The notes: generated from the sequence alone by a model not told the origin. A stretch of DNA of 64,000 bases from Notamacropus eugenii (GCF_028372415.1 NC_092875.1:55779228-55843227); one strand, 5' to 3'. Positions 23,546-50,800 are shown, counted from the first letter of the stretch. Program-made: numbers and translations.

Positions 23546-24600
23546 CTTCATTGTAGCTCTTAGCAAAGGCATTTACTATCAGTAACTAAAACATTACCCC
23601 CATAAACCTGAGGTTCAATCTCCCACAAATACACCAAGGGTCCATGAGAACAGTGGGAACAATTTTAGAGTACAGTGCTAATGAGGTATATATGTAGCGA
23701 GCATATGTGACCAAGGCAATTCAAGTTTGGAATCTCTGACCACTTTTCATTAAGCAACCTTGCCATTTTTCTCACTGCCACAATGCCTGTTCTTCAGATT
23801 CAAGTCACTGAGGATTTTTCTAAGATTGTCAGATATCGCTGACTGTAGGGGCAGAGGGGAAAGGTGCATAGGTGGGCTTTATTTCTCTAAACTCCCCTTT
23901 CTCTCCTGATCTGACCTGTGTTGCTCAGGGGTAGGTTGTTTACTGTGAACCTCCTGCGGTAAGAATCCAGTTTTCCTTTCAGGAAGCCAGGAAAGATGCT
24001 AGAGAAGGAGGGGGGAAAGTATGCCTGTTGGCACTGAGCCAGACCTCCCCAATGGTTTCCTTGCATCTGAAATGCAACCACCTCTGGGGAAAAAGAGCAG
24101 CTGCCTGGCAAAAACCAGTGGGGGCTTACCGGAGGGCATCATGGGAGAGATAGGACATCAGACTTCAGCAAGGATGAATCCGGATCCATTTTTGGGATGA
24201 CCATTTTAGGAACTTATTGCAATAAAAAAATTTTGTGGTCTGGATGGACAAACGTTTCACGAATACAAATGCAGCCCTGGTCTGTCTTTGGAGCTAGGCA
24301 GAGAATCTACTATGCTTCCTGTCCTGCTCCCATGCATGTGTTTGTGTGTGGGGGATGGTTACCTAATTCGGACTTGTGTTTGAGGGTGGGGATAAATACC
24401 CCAGGTGGGAATTAGCTCTCCTACCCTTCCTCTTCCCCTGTAAGTTGAAGGGGACAGCCAAGGTAAGAGAAAAACAGCATCCTCAGTGTGTAGGAAAACT
24501 GCCCTCTCCCTATAGCTGGGAATGGAAGGTAGAGGGGCTGGGCTTTTACTGCTGTCAGTAGGAGAGAAGTAGTGTATGTGGCCAAGGGGGACATCAGAGA
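23546..24600. other. Repeat-poor unassigned region
   Basis: About 1 kb with few recognisable repeats. In human the 3' end of GATAD2A lies a few kb from TSSK6 on this side, so this or the region up to 26,600 could hold old untranslated or regulatory sequence. I found no GATAD2A coding exon to support that. Confidence 0.4.
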
Positions 24601-24815
24601 AGAAGGTAGCGTTGTCATATTGAGAAGAGCATTGGACTTTTTGAAGGCCTGGGAGAAGGCCTTGATCGTCCCACTTATTGGCCGTGTGACCCTGGTAAAT
24701 TGTCTTTCCTTACAGTTTCTTCCTGTGTAAATTGGTGATAACATACACTCTACCACTTAGGATTTTTGTGGGAATCAGATGAGATAAATATAAAGTATTT
24801 GGTAAAACTTGCTAT
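24601..24815 (+). repeat. MIR
   Basis: Plus-strand copy with GTGTGACCCTGGTAAATTGT and CAGATGAGATAAATATAAAG. Confidence 0.8.
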
Positions 24816-25480
24816 AGAAATGATTATTGATTATTATCTCCTATCTGTTGCACTTCATTCTCTCCCTTCCCCCAGTTTTTCCTCCCTTTATGTAAGCTGC
24901 CTTCTCTCTCATTCCGAGGAGTGGGCTGGCCTGTTTTGTTGTGGCCCTGGCCCCCATTTCCTGTCCTTCAGCCTTGAAAGCAAGGCTAGCAGACTCAGAA
25001 GGGGCCTAAGAACCTCCGGTGCTACTAGCCCCTGCCTACCTCCCCAGCAAGGAGAGGGTGGCCCTTCTCCTGAGTCCCAGGAGGGTTGGGTAAGGTTAGT
25101 TCCATTTCCTTAACCTCTGTGGAAGAAAAGACAGACGACTCCATTTAATGCTTTGAATGGGGCATATTTTAAATGGGCTGCCCTGTAGGGAACCTCCCTT
25201 TCTTGTCTTGGGAAAGTCCCAGCCAATTAAAAGTTAAGACTGCCCCAGCAGGAAAGACTTGGGTTAACTCTCACTTACATGTGTGTATAGGAAGTAGGAT
25301 AGCAGTCCCTGGGGACCAGGGGATTAGCATTCTTATAGCCGTTAGCAGAGGAAGCCCCAAATGGAGTCACAATTACCAAGTGAGATAGTAGAAAGAATGT
25401 GAATGGGCTACTTAACACAGCTGTGGTCAACCATGTCCCCTCAGTCTGAGTCTCAATTCCCCCCTTCTATAAACAGGGGA
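24816..25480. other. Repeat-poor unassigned region
   Basis: A moderately GC-rich stretch with a 115-codon open frame (24,766-25,113) that starts inside a MIR and matches nothing I know. No splice-site pattern makes it a convincing exon. Confidence 0.4.
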
Positions 25481-25665
25481 AAGAAACCAGCTCTAGGGCC
25501 AGAGGGACCAGGGCTCCAATCTGATCTTTGCCACTTACTACCTGTGTGAGACCTTCTCTGGGTCTCAGTTTTCTTGTGGGTAAAATGAGGGGACTGGACT
25601 AGATTGAGGTCCCTTCCAGCTAAAGATCTAGGATCCTATAGATGGCTCTAGAAGACTGAGTACCT
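25481..25665 (+). repeat. MIR
   Basis: Plus-strand copy with GGGTCTCAGTTTTCTTGTGG and GAGGTCCCTTCCAGCTAAAG. Confidence 0.85.
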
Positions 25666-25899
25666 ACTATGTTCAAGGCCCTATGCTAGGTGCTCTCCTT
25701 CCTTCTTCTCCAGGTGCCACTCAGGACATCCAGACTTCTTTTTCCACCATTCCTCAGCAGCCTTCCTGCACTGGGCTGTTTTTCCCAGAATCTCCATTTT
25801 AAGAAAGGGTCCAAGCCAGTGTGCTTAGCCCAGTTCTATTCAGTCACCCAGCCCCTGTTTCCACCATGAGCCCAGCTGGGTGCCTTTTCCAACTACCCT

Positions 25900-26035
25900 G
25901 TATGGGTCTTCCTCCAGTAGAACAAAGAACCTCCTTGAGGTCAGGGAATGTCTTTTCTTTTGGCTATTCTCAGAGTTTAACAAAGTGCCTGGCACACAGT
26001 AAGTGCTAAATAAATGCTTGTTAACTTGACTTGCT
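25900..26035 (+). repeat. L2 LINE 3' end
   Basis: Contains AGTGCCTGGCACACAGTAAG and AAATAAATGCTTGTTAACTT, the L2 terminus. The sequence 26,036-26,760 is unassigned, with a GAAATGAAAATGACC repeat near 26,660. Confidence 0.75.
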
Positions 26036-26760
26036 AGTAGAAGACAGAACAAACAACAGTCCCCACCATAAAATATAATTTGAGAAGGGAGGGCCCTAAA
26101 CAAACTGATAACTAGAGGTATCTGGAAAGGTTGGATGGAAAGATGGTGGAAGGACCATAGATCAACCTTTCTGGGGGAGGGGGTGGGTAGTGAAGGCATC
26201 TTGACCCTTTCCCCCATGGATCCATTGCTTTGTTCTTCTCCTGCTTATGAGGCAGGGGCAACAGAGAGGTTCCTCACTGGATCCCCTGACAGAAATGGAA
26301 CAAGATTTGGGCCAGCTGCCAAGAGCCAAAGATGACTGGAGAGGAGAACCCCAGGGTGCATGGGAGCAGCTGACAACCAACCACCCTCACTCCTGCCAAG
26401 TCATCCCTGGGCAGCACACTAGGAAAAAGAATCACAACTGTCCTTGAAGAAAAGATTAAGAAAAAGGCCAGAAGGCTTGGGAACATGGGAAGGAGCAAAG
26501 AGGTGGCCATCTCAGGGGCCAATTCTTCTCCAGCCCTCAGCTTCTGGCCCTTGATTAGTTTGATCATCTCCTTGGTTTTGGGAGTCAGAGAAGGAGCTCT
26601 AATCTTCTTTCAGTCAAAACAAATGACAAGTGGAAGTTAAAATTAGAATTGTGAAATGAAATGAAAATGACCTGAAATGAAAAATGACCCACTTCAGTTT
26701 ATAGAGGCTGTGTGTTATAGATTGGTATAAATGTAGATTCTCTTCTAGATCACAAAAGTC

Positions 26761-26880
26761 AATGCAGTCCAGTGGAAGGAAAACTGGTTTTAGAATCAGA
26801 AAGCATGGGTTCAAATCTTGCCTCTTCTACCTGTCACCTACGGCACCTTGGTCTCTCTAAGCATCTTTCCCATTAGAGGG
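26761..26880 (+). repeat. MIR-type SINE fragment
   Basis: Contains AGAATCAGAAAGCATGGGTT and CAAATCTTGCCTCTTCTACC. Confidence 0.75.
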
Positions 26881-26984
26881 CCTTCTCTCCTTGCACGGTT
26901 TCAGGCCTCCTGGAGGCCATGATTTGGGCCAGATCAAGACCCATATGGGGAGGACCCTTGTTTACATCATAGGACATTCACTAG

Positions 26985-27160
26985 GGCCGTTAATTTTTTT
27001 TTTTTTAATAGCTGCATTTCAATATTATTGGTTCGTTCATCATCCCACGTATCTTATTTTATGCATTTTAAAACATTATTTGAAAAGGGGTCCATAGGCT
27101 TACCAGGTTGCCAAAGGGGTTCGTGATAGAAAAAAGGTTACGAACATCTGGTATAGGGGG
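26985..27160 (-). mobile_element. hAT-Charlie-type miniature element fragment
   Basis: The reverse complement reads GTAACCTTTTTTCTATCACG, then GAACCCCTTTGGCAACCTGG and TAAGCCTATGGACCCCTTTT, close to a common mammalian hAT-Charlie non-autonomous element that I know but cannot name exactly. Only one end is present. Confidence 0.55.
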
Positions 27161-27499
27161 AAAAAGACCTTGTTTATAAGTTAACCAATTTTACGTGTTA
27201 TATCTAATCAGGTGCTGAGGGTATTATGTGCTAGACTCCAAGGATAAAAATAGAAAAGTAAGATAGCCCCTGTCCCTTCTTGAGGAACTTATATTCTAAT
27301 GATTTTCCTAACTGACCTTTCTTACTTTCAAAGCTGTTTATACAGTCTCTCAAAGGAATTATCGTAAAACTTGTTTATTCTAAATTCCTAATTTATATAC
27401 TTAAATATCCTAAAACCTAATTATCCTAAAACCCATTTTGCATATACATGTATATGTGCATATATGTGTATGTGTGTGTATGTATCACTCTAATAGTTT

Positions 27500-27860
27500 C
27501 AGTGGTTCCACGTCATCTGCATCAACCTTTTAGTCAAAAACACTTCAGTCTAGTCATCAAAGCCCTTTACCTTCAAAGCCTCCATTCTACCTTTCTAGCC
27601 TCATTTCCTATGGCTTCCCTCTACTCCAAGCTAAACTGGTCTCCCTGCTGTCTCCTTGATTTGGGCATTTGCCCTCTTGCCTCAGTCTTTCCACTCACAA
27701 GTTCTTCCCTCTCTCCACTTGTTAAGACTGGATCTAAATATCACCTCTAAGGGGGGTAGTGGGGGGTAGGTGTGGGGGGGATAAAATCTTAATTTTATGG
27801 CAGTGATTGTTAAACATTAAAAAATAATAATAATAAAATAAAAAAATATATCTGTATCTA

Positions 27861-27910
<50 letters not shown>

Positions 27911-28000
27911 CCTCTAAAAAGCCCATGGGAGCTACAGGGAATCATGATGCAGTATTGGATTCTCTCCTCTATACTCCTTATCATCACACTGCTCATTTGT
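27500..28000 (+). repeat. L2 fragment split by a tiny L1 tail
   Basis: L2-type sequence (AGTCATCAAAGCCCTTTACC and CTGGTCTCCCTGCTGTCTCC) runs to 27,750 and continues after 27,910. Confidence 0.65.
27751..27909 (+). mobile_element. Very short L1 3' insertion with (ATCT)n tail
   Basis: About 95 bp of L1 3' UTR (GATAAAATCTTAATTTTATG and ATTGTTAAACATTAAAAAAT) and an A-rich tail that has turned into an ATCT microsatellite (27,847-27,909). ACCTCTAA at 27,743-27,750 and 27,910-27,917 is the target duplication. Confidence 0.75.
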
Positions 28001-28059
28001 TGTTTATCTAACAATACTAGGGGCCCCATGTATGATCTTCTATAGGCATCCTTTCAACC

Positions 28060-28540
28060 TCATTATGTCAGTGGAGAAAGGTAATGGTCAAAGGGCCCCA
28101 GAGCACTTGTTGGTCTTAGAATCAGAAGCCTAGATTTCTAACACCACCCTAGCTCTGTGTGAACCTGAGCAATTAATTCCCTTAGAATTTTAAAGTAGGA
28201 AAGGAACCTTAGATATAGGATAAGAAATTTAAAGTTGGAAGGAATCTTAAAAGGCCATATAGACCCATATCCTTTAATGTTTTTAAAAATGAGGAAATGT
28301 GAAAGGGTTTGCTCAAGGTCACACAGGTAGACTCAGAGATTTCAGAGACTTGGAAAACCATACATTTAGAAATTGGAAATAATTTAGAGGCTATTAGATC
28401 CAAACTTCTCATTTTACAGATCAGGAAACCGAGTCACAGAGAGTGACTTGCTGAGGGTCATGCAGTTAGTAAGCATCTGAGGGACTATATGAACCCAGGG
28501 TCTTCCTCAGTCCAAATTCTGTGCTGTGTCATACAGTCTC
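28060..28540 (-). repeat. Cluster of MIR-type SINE pieces
   Basis: A plus-oriented fragment at 28,090-28,180 (AGAATCAGAAGCCTAGATTT) is followed by two minus-strand copies: TAAAGTTGGAAGGAATCTTA with CTCAAGGTCACACAGG, and ACAGATCAGGAAACCGAGTC with GAGTGACTTGCTGAGGGTC. Confidence 0.75.
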
Positions 28541-28809
28541 TCAAGTAAAAATGGAAACATTTTGACCTCAAATTCAGTGCTATTTCTATCAAATAGGTGG
28601 TTATGATGTAGGTGCTTTATAAACTGCAAAGTGCCAGAAAATGTGAGCTGCCATTTTTTTTGTGTGTGTTTTACTATGGAAACTTCTGTGGCCTTGTTTT
28701 CCCGATCTGTAAAATGGAGCTCATGACAACTGCATTACCTACCAGAGCTAGGGTTGCAAAGAAGGGAACAGAATATGTACTGGCGTTGTTATTGCACATT
28801 ATGCCTGGC

Positions 28810-29480
28810 CCCCTAATTCAAAGACAAACTCCACTTGCTGGGCCTGCTCTTTTCTCTATACACATTCTCTCATCAGTTCCTAGGTTTCGACTGTCAGTTC
28901 TATGCAGATGACTCCCAGGTCTACACATCCAACCCTCATGGCTCTCCTGAACTCCAGTTTGCCTCACAACCTGTTAGTTATCTCTCCTTGTATGCCCCAT
29001 ACTCAACACATGCAAGACCAGCATCTTTCCCCCTAAACCTCCTCCTCCTCCTTCCTCACTTCTGTTTTTGCTCAGATCACCACCATTCTTCTAAACCTTT
29101 AGGGGTGAAAGCTAGGAGTCAAACTTGACTCACCCTTTCTCATCTCTCTGCATCTTATCAGTTGCCAAGTCTTGGCAATTTCATATCCTCAAGAAGTCAA
29201 GAAGCCTAAGTGCTCCCTCTGGCATGAAAAATCCTTCGTAATCTGGTGTCAGATGGATCTATGGATCACAGATTTCATCTCCTGCATCCTTGCACTTGGA
29301 GAGTTCTTTCTCCTTACTTCTCTGCCTCTTGCCCCTCCAGAAGACTTTCCAGGTTCAACTTTACTGCTCTCTCCTATGGGATGACTTTCCTAGTTCTTAC
29401 AAACTGTTTGTACTCATCATTGTGTCATTATTTTGCATATATTCTGCCTTTATTTATCAGTTGCCTAGTGGGGAAACCCT
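28810..29480 (+). repeat. L2/CR1-type LINE reverse-transcriptase and 3' fragment
   Basis: An old LINE with the reverse-transcriptase box readable as FYADDSQVY near 28,900. Downstream are GTGAAAGCTAGGAGTCAAAC and AGTTGCCAAGTCTTGGCAAT. Internally deleted. Confidence 0.7.
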
Positions 29481-29490
29481 AGCCTTTGTG

Positions 29491-29600
29491 GTCTAGGTCT
29501 AGCCCTCTGTAGGGATGGGCTATAAGGCTTTGCTAAGCTTGGCTGGAGGTTTCAAACATGGGAAGTAAAGCTCTGTAGGTTGAGGGCTTTTAGACTAAAG
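29491..29600 (+). repeat. Local duplication, copy 1
   Basis: Shares GTCTAGCC, GGATGGGCTA, TTGCTAAGCTTGG and GGGCTTTTA, in order, with 30,142-30,260. Unknown family. Confidence 0.6.
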
Positions 29601-30000
29601 CATGCCCACAAAATTTGAACTCTCAGAGGGCAAGGGCTGTCACTTCTGGTAATCCCAACACCTAGAACCCTGCCAAGTACACACATATTTAGCGATTGAG
29701 TCACTGGGGACAGGGAGCAGATCTCATACCATTTTGTTTTCCTAATGCCTTGTGTTAAGACGCAGTAGGTGTCCCATAAATATCTAGTGGTGTTTGGGCA
29801 AAAGGGAATTGCTGGTTTCCGTGGGAACCCCTCACTTTTTTCCTGCTCTTTTCTAGATAGTGCAGAAGATTTCTAGGGCTCTCCCCTAGATCTAGGAGAC
29901 CCTGAGCTAGGTTGGCAGTCCTGGAAGTGACCCAAAGAGATACAGTACAAAGGCTTTTTCGTGCACCCTTTGCTTATCATAGGCATTAGAGCTCCGAGGG
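29601..30000. other. Unassigned sequence with an L2-like 3' terminus
   Basis: 29,620-29,700 has GAGGGCAAGGGCTGTCACTT and ACACCTAGAACCCTGCC, a decayed L2 tail. The rest is unassigned. Confidence 0.45.
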
Positions 30001-30141
30001 AGGTTTAGAGATGATCTAGTCCAACCCTGACATTTCTTATTTAAGGAAACAGGCCCTGGGTGATCTCCCTAAACCTCATGCCGCCTCAAAGCCCTGAGCC
30101 TGGCCTTCCAGCCCAGCAAGTTGGTAAACGCTAGTTTAAGC

Positions 30142-30260
30142 AGGGTCTAGCCTGCCATATGGATGGGCTACCTAAGGCCTTGCTAAGCTTGGTGGCTCAC
30201 CTCAAGTGTGGGTAGTAAACAGGTAAAGGTGGTTACCTGGCTTAGGGCTTTTAAGCCAAG
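30142..30260 (+). repeat. Local duplication, copy 2
   Basis: Second, diverged copy of the 29,491 block about 650 bp away in the same orientation. A MIR fragment (29,985-30,060) lies between them. Confidence 0.6.
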
Positions 30261-30879
30261 TTCAACCAGGGCTATTAGCTTCTTCCCCTGCTGTCTCTGC
30301 CTCCAGAACTAGGGCAAACATCTTTTTTTCCAGTGCCCTGCCCTGCTGTTAGACATCCAGTTCTTAAGATGCTGGCCATCTCACAGCTGGCTTCCTGAGC
30401 TCCGGGTCTCCCGGGAGGAGGGGCAGGAAGGGCCCTGGGGAACAGAACCCCAGCTGAGGTCACTCCGCCCCACCCTTCCCTTTCATTCCCCTCCCCCCAC
30501 CGGCTAGTAAGTTTCCATTCCTTTTTTACCCCCAGTCTGCTCCCCGATCCCAGCAGGACTTGTAAAGAGGGCACAGTGATGACGGCGGGGAGTCTAAAAA
30601 GTTTTAAGTGTACGAAAGGGGCCTACGTTGGCTGTCCAAGGGCTAAATCCTTCAAATTACTCGCTCCACCACCCCGCCTATACACCCTTTCCTCCCAGGC
30701 TAGAGGAGAGGATGGAGTTGGGCCGACAGGCAGGCAGACAAGGAAGGGTGTGGGGCGGCAAAAGTCGCTTCTGCCCCTGCCCTGCCTGCGCCTCCCCCCT
30801 ACACCCCCTTTCCCCCCTTAGCCCCCCTCCTCCTAGTCGTCCAGCTACCAGAATCCGGGGTTGCTAGCAAGAGAGCGAG

Positions 30880-30885
30880 TTTATT
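30880..30885 (-). terminator. Probable TSSK6 polyadenylation signal
   Basis: A canonical AATAAA lies on the minus strand about 510 bp downstream of the TSSK6 stop. It is the nearest AATAAA I saw after the coding region in the TSSK6 direction. It implies a GC-rich 3' UTR of about 0.5 kb. Cleavage would fall near 30,860. No transcript evidence is available. Confidence 0.6.
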
Positions 30886-31115
30886 GTCGGGTCCAGCGGG
30901 GTGGAGGGAGGGCCAGCGCAGGTCTCGGCCAACGGTGGGACGCCTCGAGGTCTCCGGACTGCGCTCCACCTTCGAGTAGGGGCTCTGCGGGCTTCGGCAT
31001 CTCCCTCCTGCCCGGCGGAGTGTTGGCACTTTCATTCGCTCCGGGCTTTCTGCGCGGCTGGACCCTCTTTTTTTCTCGCTCTGTCCCTAGCATCTTGGTC
31101 ATGCCCCTTTTCTAT

Positions 31116-31154
31116 ACCCACCCCTCGCCCGCCCCCCCATCCCCCCCCACCGCC
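31116..31154 (-). promoter_or_regulatory. G-quadruplex-capable tract in the TSSK6 3' UTR
   Basis: Read in the TSSK6 mRNA direction, this stretch holds successive G runs of 8, 7, 3, 4 and 3 separated by one to three bases. That is enough for an intramolecular G-quadruplex in the RNA. A separate G-run cluster on the plus strand at 31,203-31,223 lies between it and the stop codon. Any regulatory role is inferred. Confidence 0.45.
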
Positions 31155-31396
31155 GGGTGCCGTGGGGGGGAGGGGCGGTCTCCCGTCTCACACCCGTAGA
31201 CTGGGGGGGCGGGGGGGGGCGGGAGAGAAAGGAGGAAAGGAATGGAGGGGATGAGGTCAGGAGAGCTTCCCGCTCCTCTCCCCTGGGCGCCGGGCGCCCT
31301 CGTGCCTCTCCCCTGCGCGAGATCGAGGGGGAGGGTCAGTGAGCCCGGGGAGAAGGGAGGAGAAGGAGGAGATCGGGGGCCCCACGAGGGTGGGCG

Positions 31397-32266
<870 letters not shown>

Positions 32267-32448
32267 TTAACCCATGGCGCTTGGCACCCACAGACCTTGA
32301 CCCCCATGTGCCCACTCCTGCCCCGGGGTTCCCCGCCGCCCTTTATCGCCCAGGTAACAATTTCCGCCTTGTGAAGTGACTGAGGGCGTCACGGGCCGCA
32401 GGGAGGCTGCCGCATGTGTCCTGGCTCTGCACGCCGGGGCCCGTTTTG

Positions 32449-32456
32449 TGACGTGA
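32449..32456. promoter_or_regulatory. CRE-like site upstream of TSSK6
   Basis: TGACGTGA, one base from the cAMP-response element TGACGTCA, lies 234 bp upstream of the TSSK6 ATG. Many post-meiotic testis genes are known to be driven by CREM from such sites. Its use here is inferred. Confidence 0.4.
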
Positions 32457-32925
32457 TGGAGATGGAGATGCTGCCGTGGTAAGGGATGGCAAGACGCCCA
32501 GACCCGTAGCCTGGTTGGACGTGAGGCTGGGTCCTCCGAGGGATGTTGGGGACCGGCATCCCCAGGCAGGGTAACGCTGAGGCGGCACCCCCCCTTGGCG
32601 GCCATGGGCCAGGAGGTGCTGGGCCTTCAGAGCTGGCTAGCCCAGCCCCTTGTTTTATTAAGGAGTAAACTATGGGGAGCTCAAACTGGCCGGGGGGGGG
32701 TCAAGGTCAGCGGTGGGGCCGGTTTGGGACTGGATCCCTGCTGCGCTAACTCCTAGGGGCACCCCTTAAAACCCTAACGCCGTTAACGGAGCTGCCTCCA
32801 GAAGTGCTTTGCAAACTTTAAAAAGCTGCTTCAACGTCAGACGGTACTACCATTACTGGGCGGGTGCGCCAGTGGGTGCCGGAGGGGGCGTTCCTTGGCT
32901 CCACCCTCCCCTCTCCGACGTGGAG

Positions 32926-48126
<15,201 letters not shown>

Positions 48127-48159
48127 AAGTGTGCCAAGGCCTGTCCGTCCCTCAGAGAG

Positions 48160-48200
48160 ATTAAAGGTTCACTTGGAAATCTGTGTGTGTGTTTGTGTCT
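48160..48200 (+). terminator. NDUFA13 polyadenylation signal and GU-rich element
   Basis: ATTAAA at 48,160-48,165 is 34 bp after the stop codon. It is followed from 48,180 by a TCTGTGTGTGTGTTTGTGTC tract, a classic downstream GU-rich element. The 3' UTR is therefore only about 50 bp, as is common for this gene family. Confidence 0.85.
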
Positions 48201-49265
48201 TGGGGAGAGGGAGGGGCTTATGTCCGTCTAAGGGTCACCTGCCTTGCCATTATGGCAGAAGCCTTCATATCTCCCTACCCCAGGGACCATACTCACTCAG
48301 TACTGGAGTCATCATTAATCCTTCCCCCAGATGAAAAACAGCTCATGATTCTGAGGAATATTGGGCTGTGCCTCCCTCATTTTTAAGGATGGTGAAAGGG
48401 AGGTCTTCTCCTTACTCTCATTTGCACCCTCTGTACTTACTCTTGGTCTCACCACTGTAGTGAATTTCAAAGGAAGCTCTTTCAGTGTGGTTGATAATCC
48501 TCAGTCCTCAACCCTACCATACATCAAACTCTACTGAGGCTAGAGTTCCTAGCCATGGTCCAAGAATTTACTGGCTACAGAGGGATCCCATTCCCAGTCC
48601 TAGACTGATGCCCCATCCTTATCCCATATGGAATTCTTGATCATAACCATGAATGGATTTCCCTATCACTGCCATCCTTTACCTCCATACTCCATACGTT
48701 GACCCAATTGCATTCCCCCTTACTCCCTCCCTAATCTTTCTAATGCTCTCGGTACCTGTCTTTGGAGAATATGGAGGATGGATAATTTAGTTTTCCCATC
48801 TTGCTGCTGGGGCAGGGGTTGGGGACCTCTGGCATCCTGCTGATTGGTTCTCTTGTCCTTCTACACTAGGGCTGGCAGGGCCTCTATACGTCCAACTCTG
48901 ACAACCTTTGTGGGGTGGGGGAGGAGAAAAAACTCCTTTTGGGTAAGGTGAACTCCCTTCATCCATTTTTGCATAAGGTGATCAATCACCTTCTCTTCTG
49001 TCTGGTTGGGGAAGGAGGGACTGAGAGTTTCTTCTCTGTCTCCCAGGTTTCTCCAGATCTAGAAGCCTTAGTTCTGTCTGAGGCAGCTGCTGGCATCCAG
49101 ATGGTGGAAAGAGTGAACTAGGTATTTCTGTCATGGAGCCTGGGCAAAGGAGAGGAGGCTGGACTAGCTCTAGAGCAGCCTGGGCCTCTAATTCTGCTTG
49201 TGGCCTTCTTGGCTTGCATCACTTTGAAGGTTACCACCTGTCTGCAGATCGTCTGGGTCATGAAA
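48201..49265. other. NDUFA13 3' flank, unassigned
   Basis: About 1 kb without recognisable repeats or coding exons. Confidence 0.5.
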
Positions 49266-49445
49266 ATCATAAGTCAGGCTAGAAGGGCATTTAGAAACAA
49301 ACTCAGTCGCTCCTTCATTTCACAGTGGAACAGACAAGCTCAGAGAAGGGAACTGCCCTACCAAAGGTCACTTGGGGAGTTACTGGCAGAGCTGGGACCT
49401 GGTCTTGGGTCTTTTGATGCCAAATTCAGAGAGTCCCATAGTTGA
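49266..49445 (-). repeat. MIR
   Basis: Contains CAAGCTCAGAGAAGGGAACT and CCAAAGGTCACTTGGGGAGT. Confidence 0.8.
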
Positions 49446-49765
49446 GCCCTGCTTACTTTCTGTAACTACATACCCTAAACCTCCCAAGTGGCAGAAGGCT
49501 TAGAGGAAGCCAGGCTCCAGCAAAGACGTTCTAGACACGTGTGCCAAGGTCATGGGTGGGAGTTGGGACTCTGAAGAGTCCATTCTCTGCCAGGAGAGGT
49601 CTTAAGATAATACCCTCCTCTTTCCGAAACCATGAGAGGCTCATGGTAGGGTAAGCTTTGTCTTTATTCACCATCAGAGAAGATGGTGCCCAGGAAATGA
49701 GGCATGGTGTAGGGTGCTCACTTTTCACTTTTCATGAAGAAAACCTGCTATGTGGAGTTGTTGAT
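49446..49765. other. Unassigned intergenic sequence
   Basis: Nothing recognised. Confidence 0.4.
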
Positions 49766-50110
49766 GCTCAAGAGTGAGCCTAGTTTTGACCAAGGAGGAA
49801 CTAGCGTTTGAAGTAGAAATGAGAGGAGCCTTGGGGGAAATAGTTGAAACACACCCTTTGATTTGGAGGGAGATTGGATTTCTGAGAGGTCAGAGAGAAG
49901 AGAGGTAGCAGTCCATAATCTGGGATTTTCTTCTGAGAGTGGGAAACTCCTAACAAGGAAGTTTGAGAGAAATGACTTGAGGATGTCTTAAAGGTGGAAA
50001 CTGTTTAAAGACTGATGTGGCTACATACAGGGAATTAACTCATCGACTCAGATTTTAAAGGGATATATAGAAGATGAGCAAGGACAGATGAATGAGGATA
50101 AATTTAAAAT
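49766..50110 (+). repeat. L3/CR1-like LINE fragment
   Basis: Shares GACCAAGGAGGAACTAGCGT and GAAGTAGAAATGAGAG with the region at 37,600 (endonuclease end, TNKEELV). Confidence 0.65.
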
Positions 50111-50444
50111 TAAATAATTGCTTAAATACTAGTCTGCTATATGCAGTGCAATATGACTGTTACATGCGATACAAAGACGAAATCAGCTCTCAGTGAGCTG
50201 ACAGAGAAGCCAAAGATGATTTTGAGTCAGTCAACAAATGTTTATTGAGCACTTGCTATCTCCTGTGTTCAGTTCTTGGCACATAATAAGCGACCAATAA
50301 AATTAATGAAATTATTCAAATCTAATAATTAAAATTAATAAAACAACAAAAATGTGTTGACTGACTGATAGAACGTTGAATGGTGGTGATAAAATAAAAA
50401 ACAGCCTGTGCTCAAGGATTTAACTTAATGGATTTAACTTAATA

Positions 50445-50603
50445 TGTTTTCTTTTTTGGAGGAGGGAAGGCAATTGGGGTTAAGTGACTTGCCTAAGGTC
50501 ATAGAGCTAGTAAGTGTGTCAAGTGTCTGAGGCTGGATTTGAACTCAGGTCCTCCTGACTCCAGGGCCAGTGCTCTACTCATTTGTGCCACCTAGCCACC
50601 CCA
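50445..50603 (-). repeat. SINE with tRNA-like head (SINE1_MD-like)
   Basis: Contains GGCAATTGGGGTTAAGTGAC, TTTGAACTCAGGTCCTCCTG and a GCCACCTAGCCACCCC head. A lineage-typical marsupial SINE. Confidence 0.85.
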
Positions 50604-50654
50604 AGGAGCTAACATTTTAATAGAGACATGTGAAGAAACAGGTGCATCATCATA

Positions 50655-50800
50655 ATGGTAATTATAATAGCTAACATATTGTGCCTTCACTAGTGCCAGG
50701 TACAGTGCTAAGTGCTTTACAATTATCTCATTTGATCCTCACAACCATTCTAGGAGGAGAGTGCCATTGTTATCCCTGTTTTACAGTTACACAAGATGCA
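50655..50800 (-). repeat. MIR
   Basis: Contains TTTGATCCTCACAACCATTC and TATCCCTGTTTTACAGTTAC. Confidence 0.85.

Noticed and set aside
24766-25113. 115-codon frame in a repeat-poor region, considered as a GATAD2A exon
   Set aside because: It starts inside a MIR and shows no GATA zinc-finger or p66 conserved region and no consistent splice sites.
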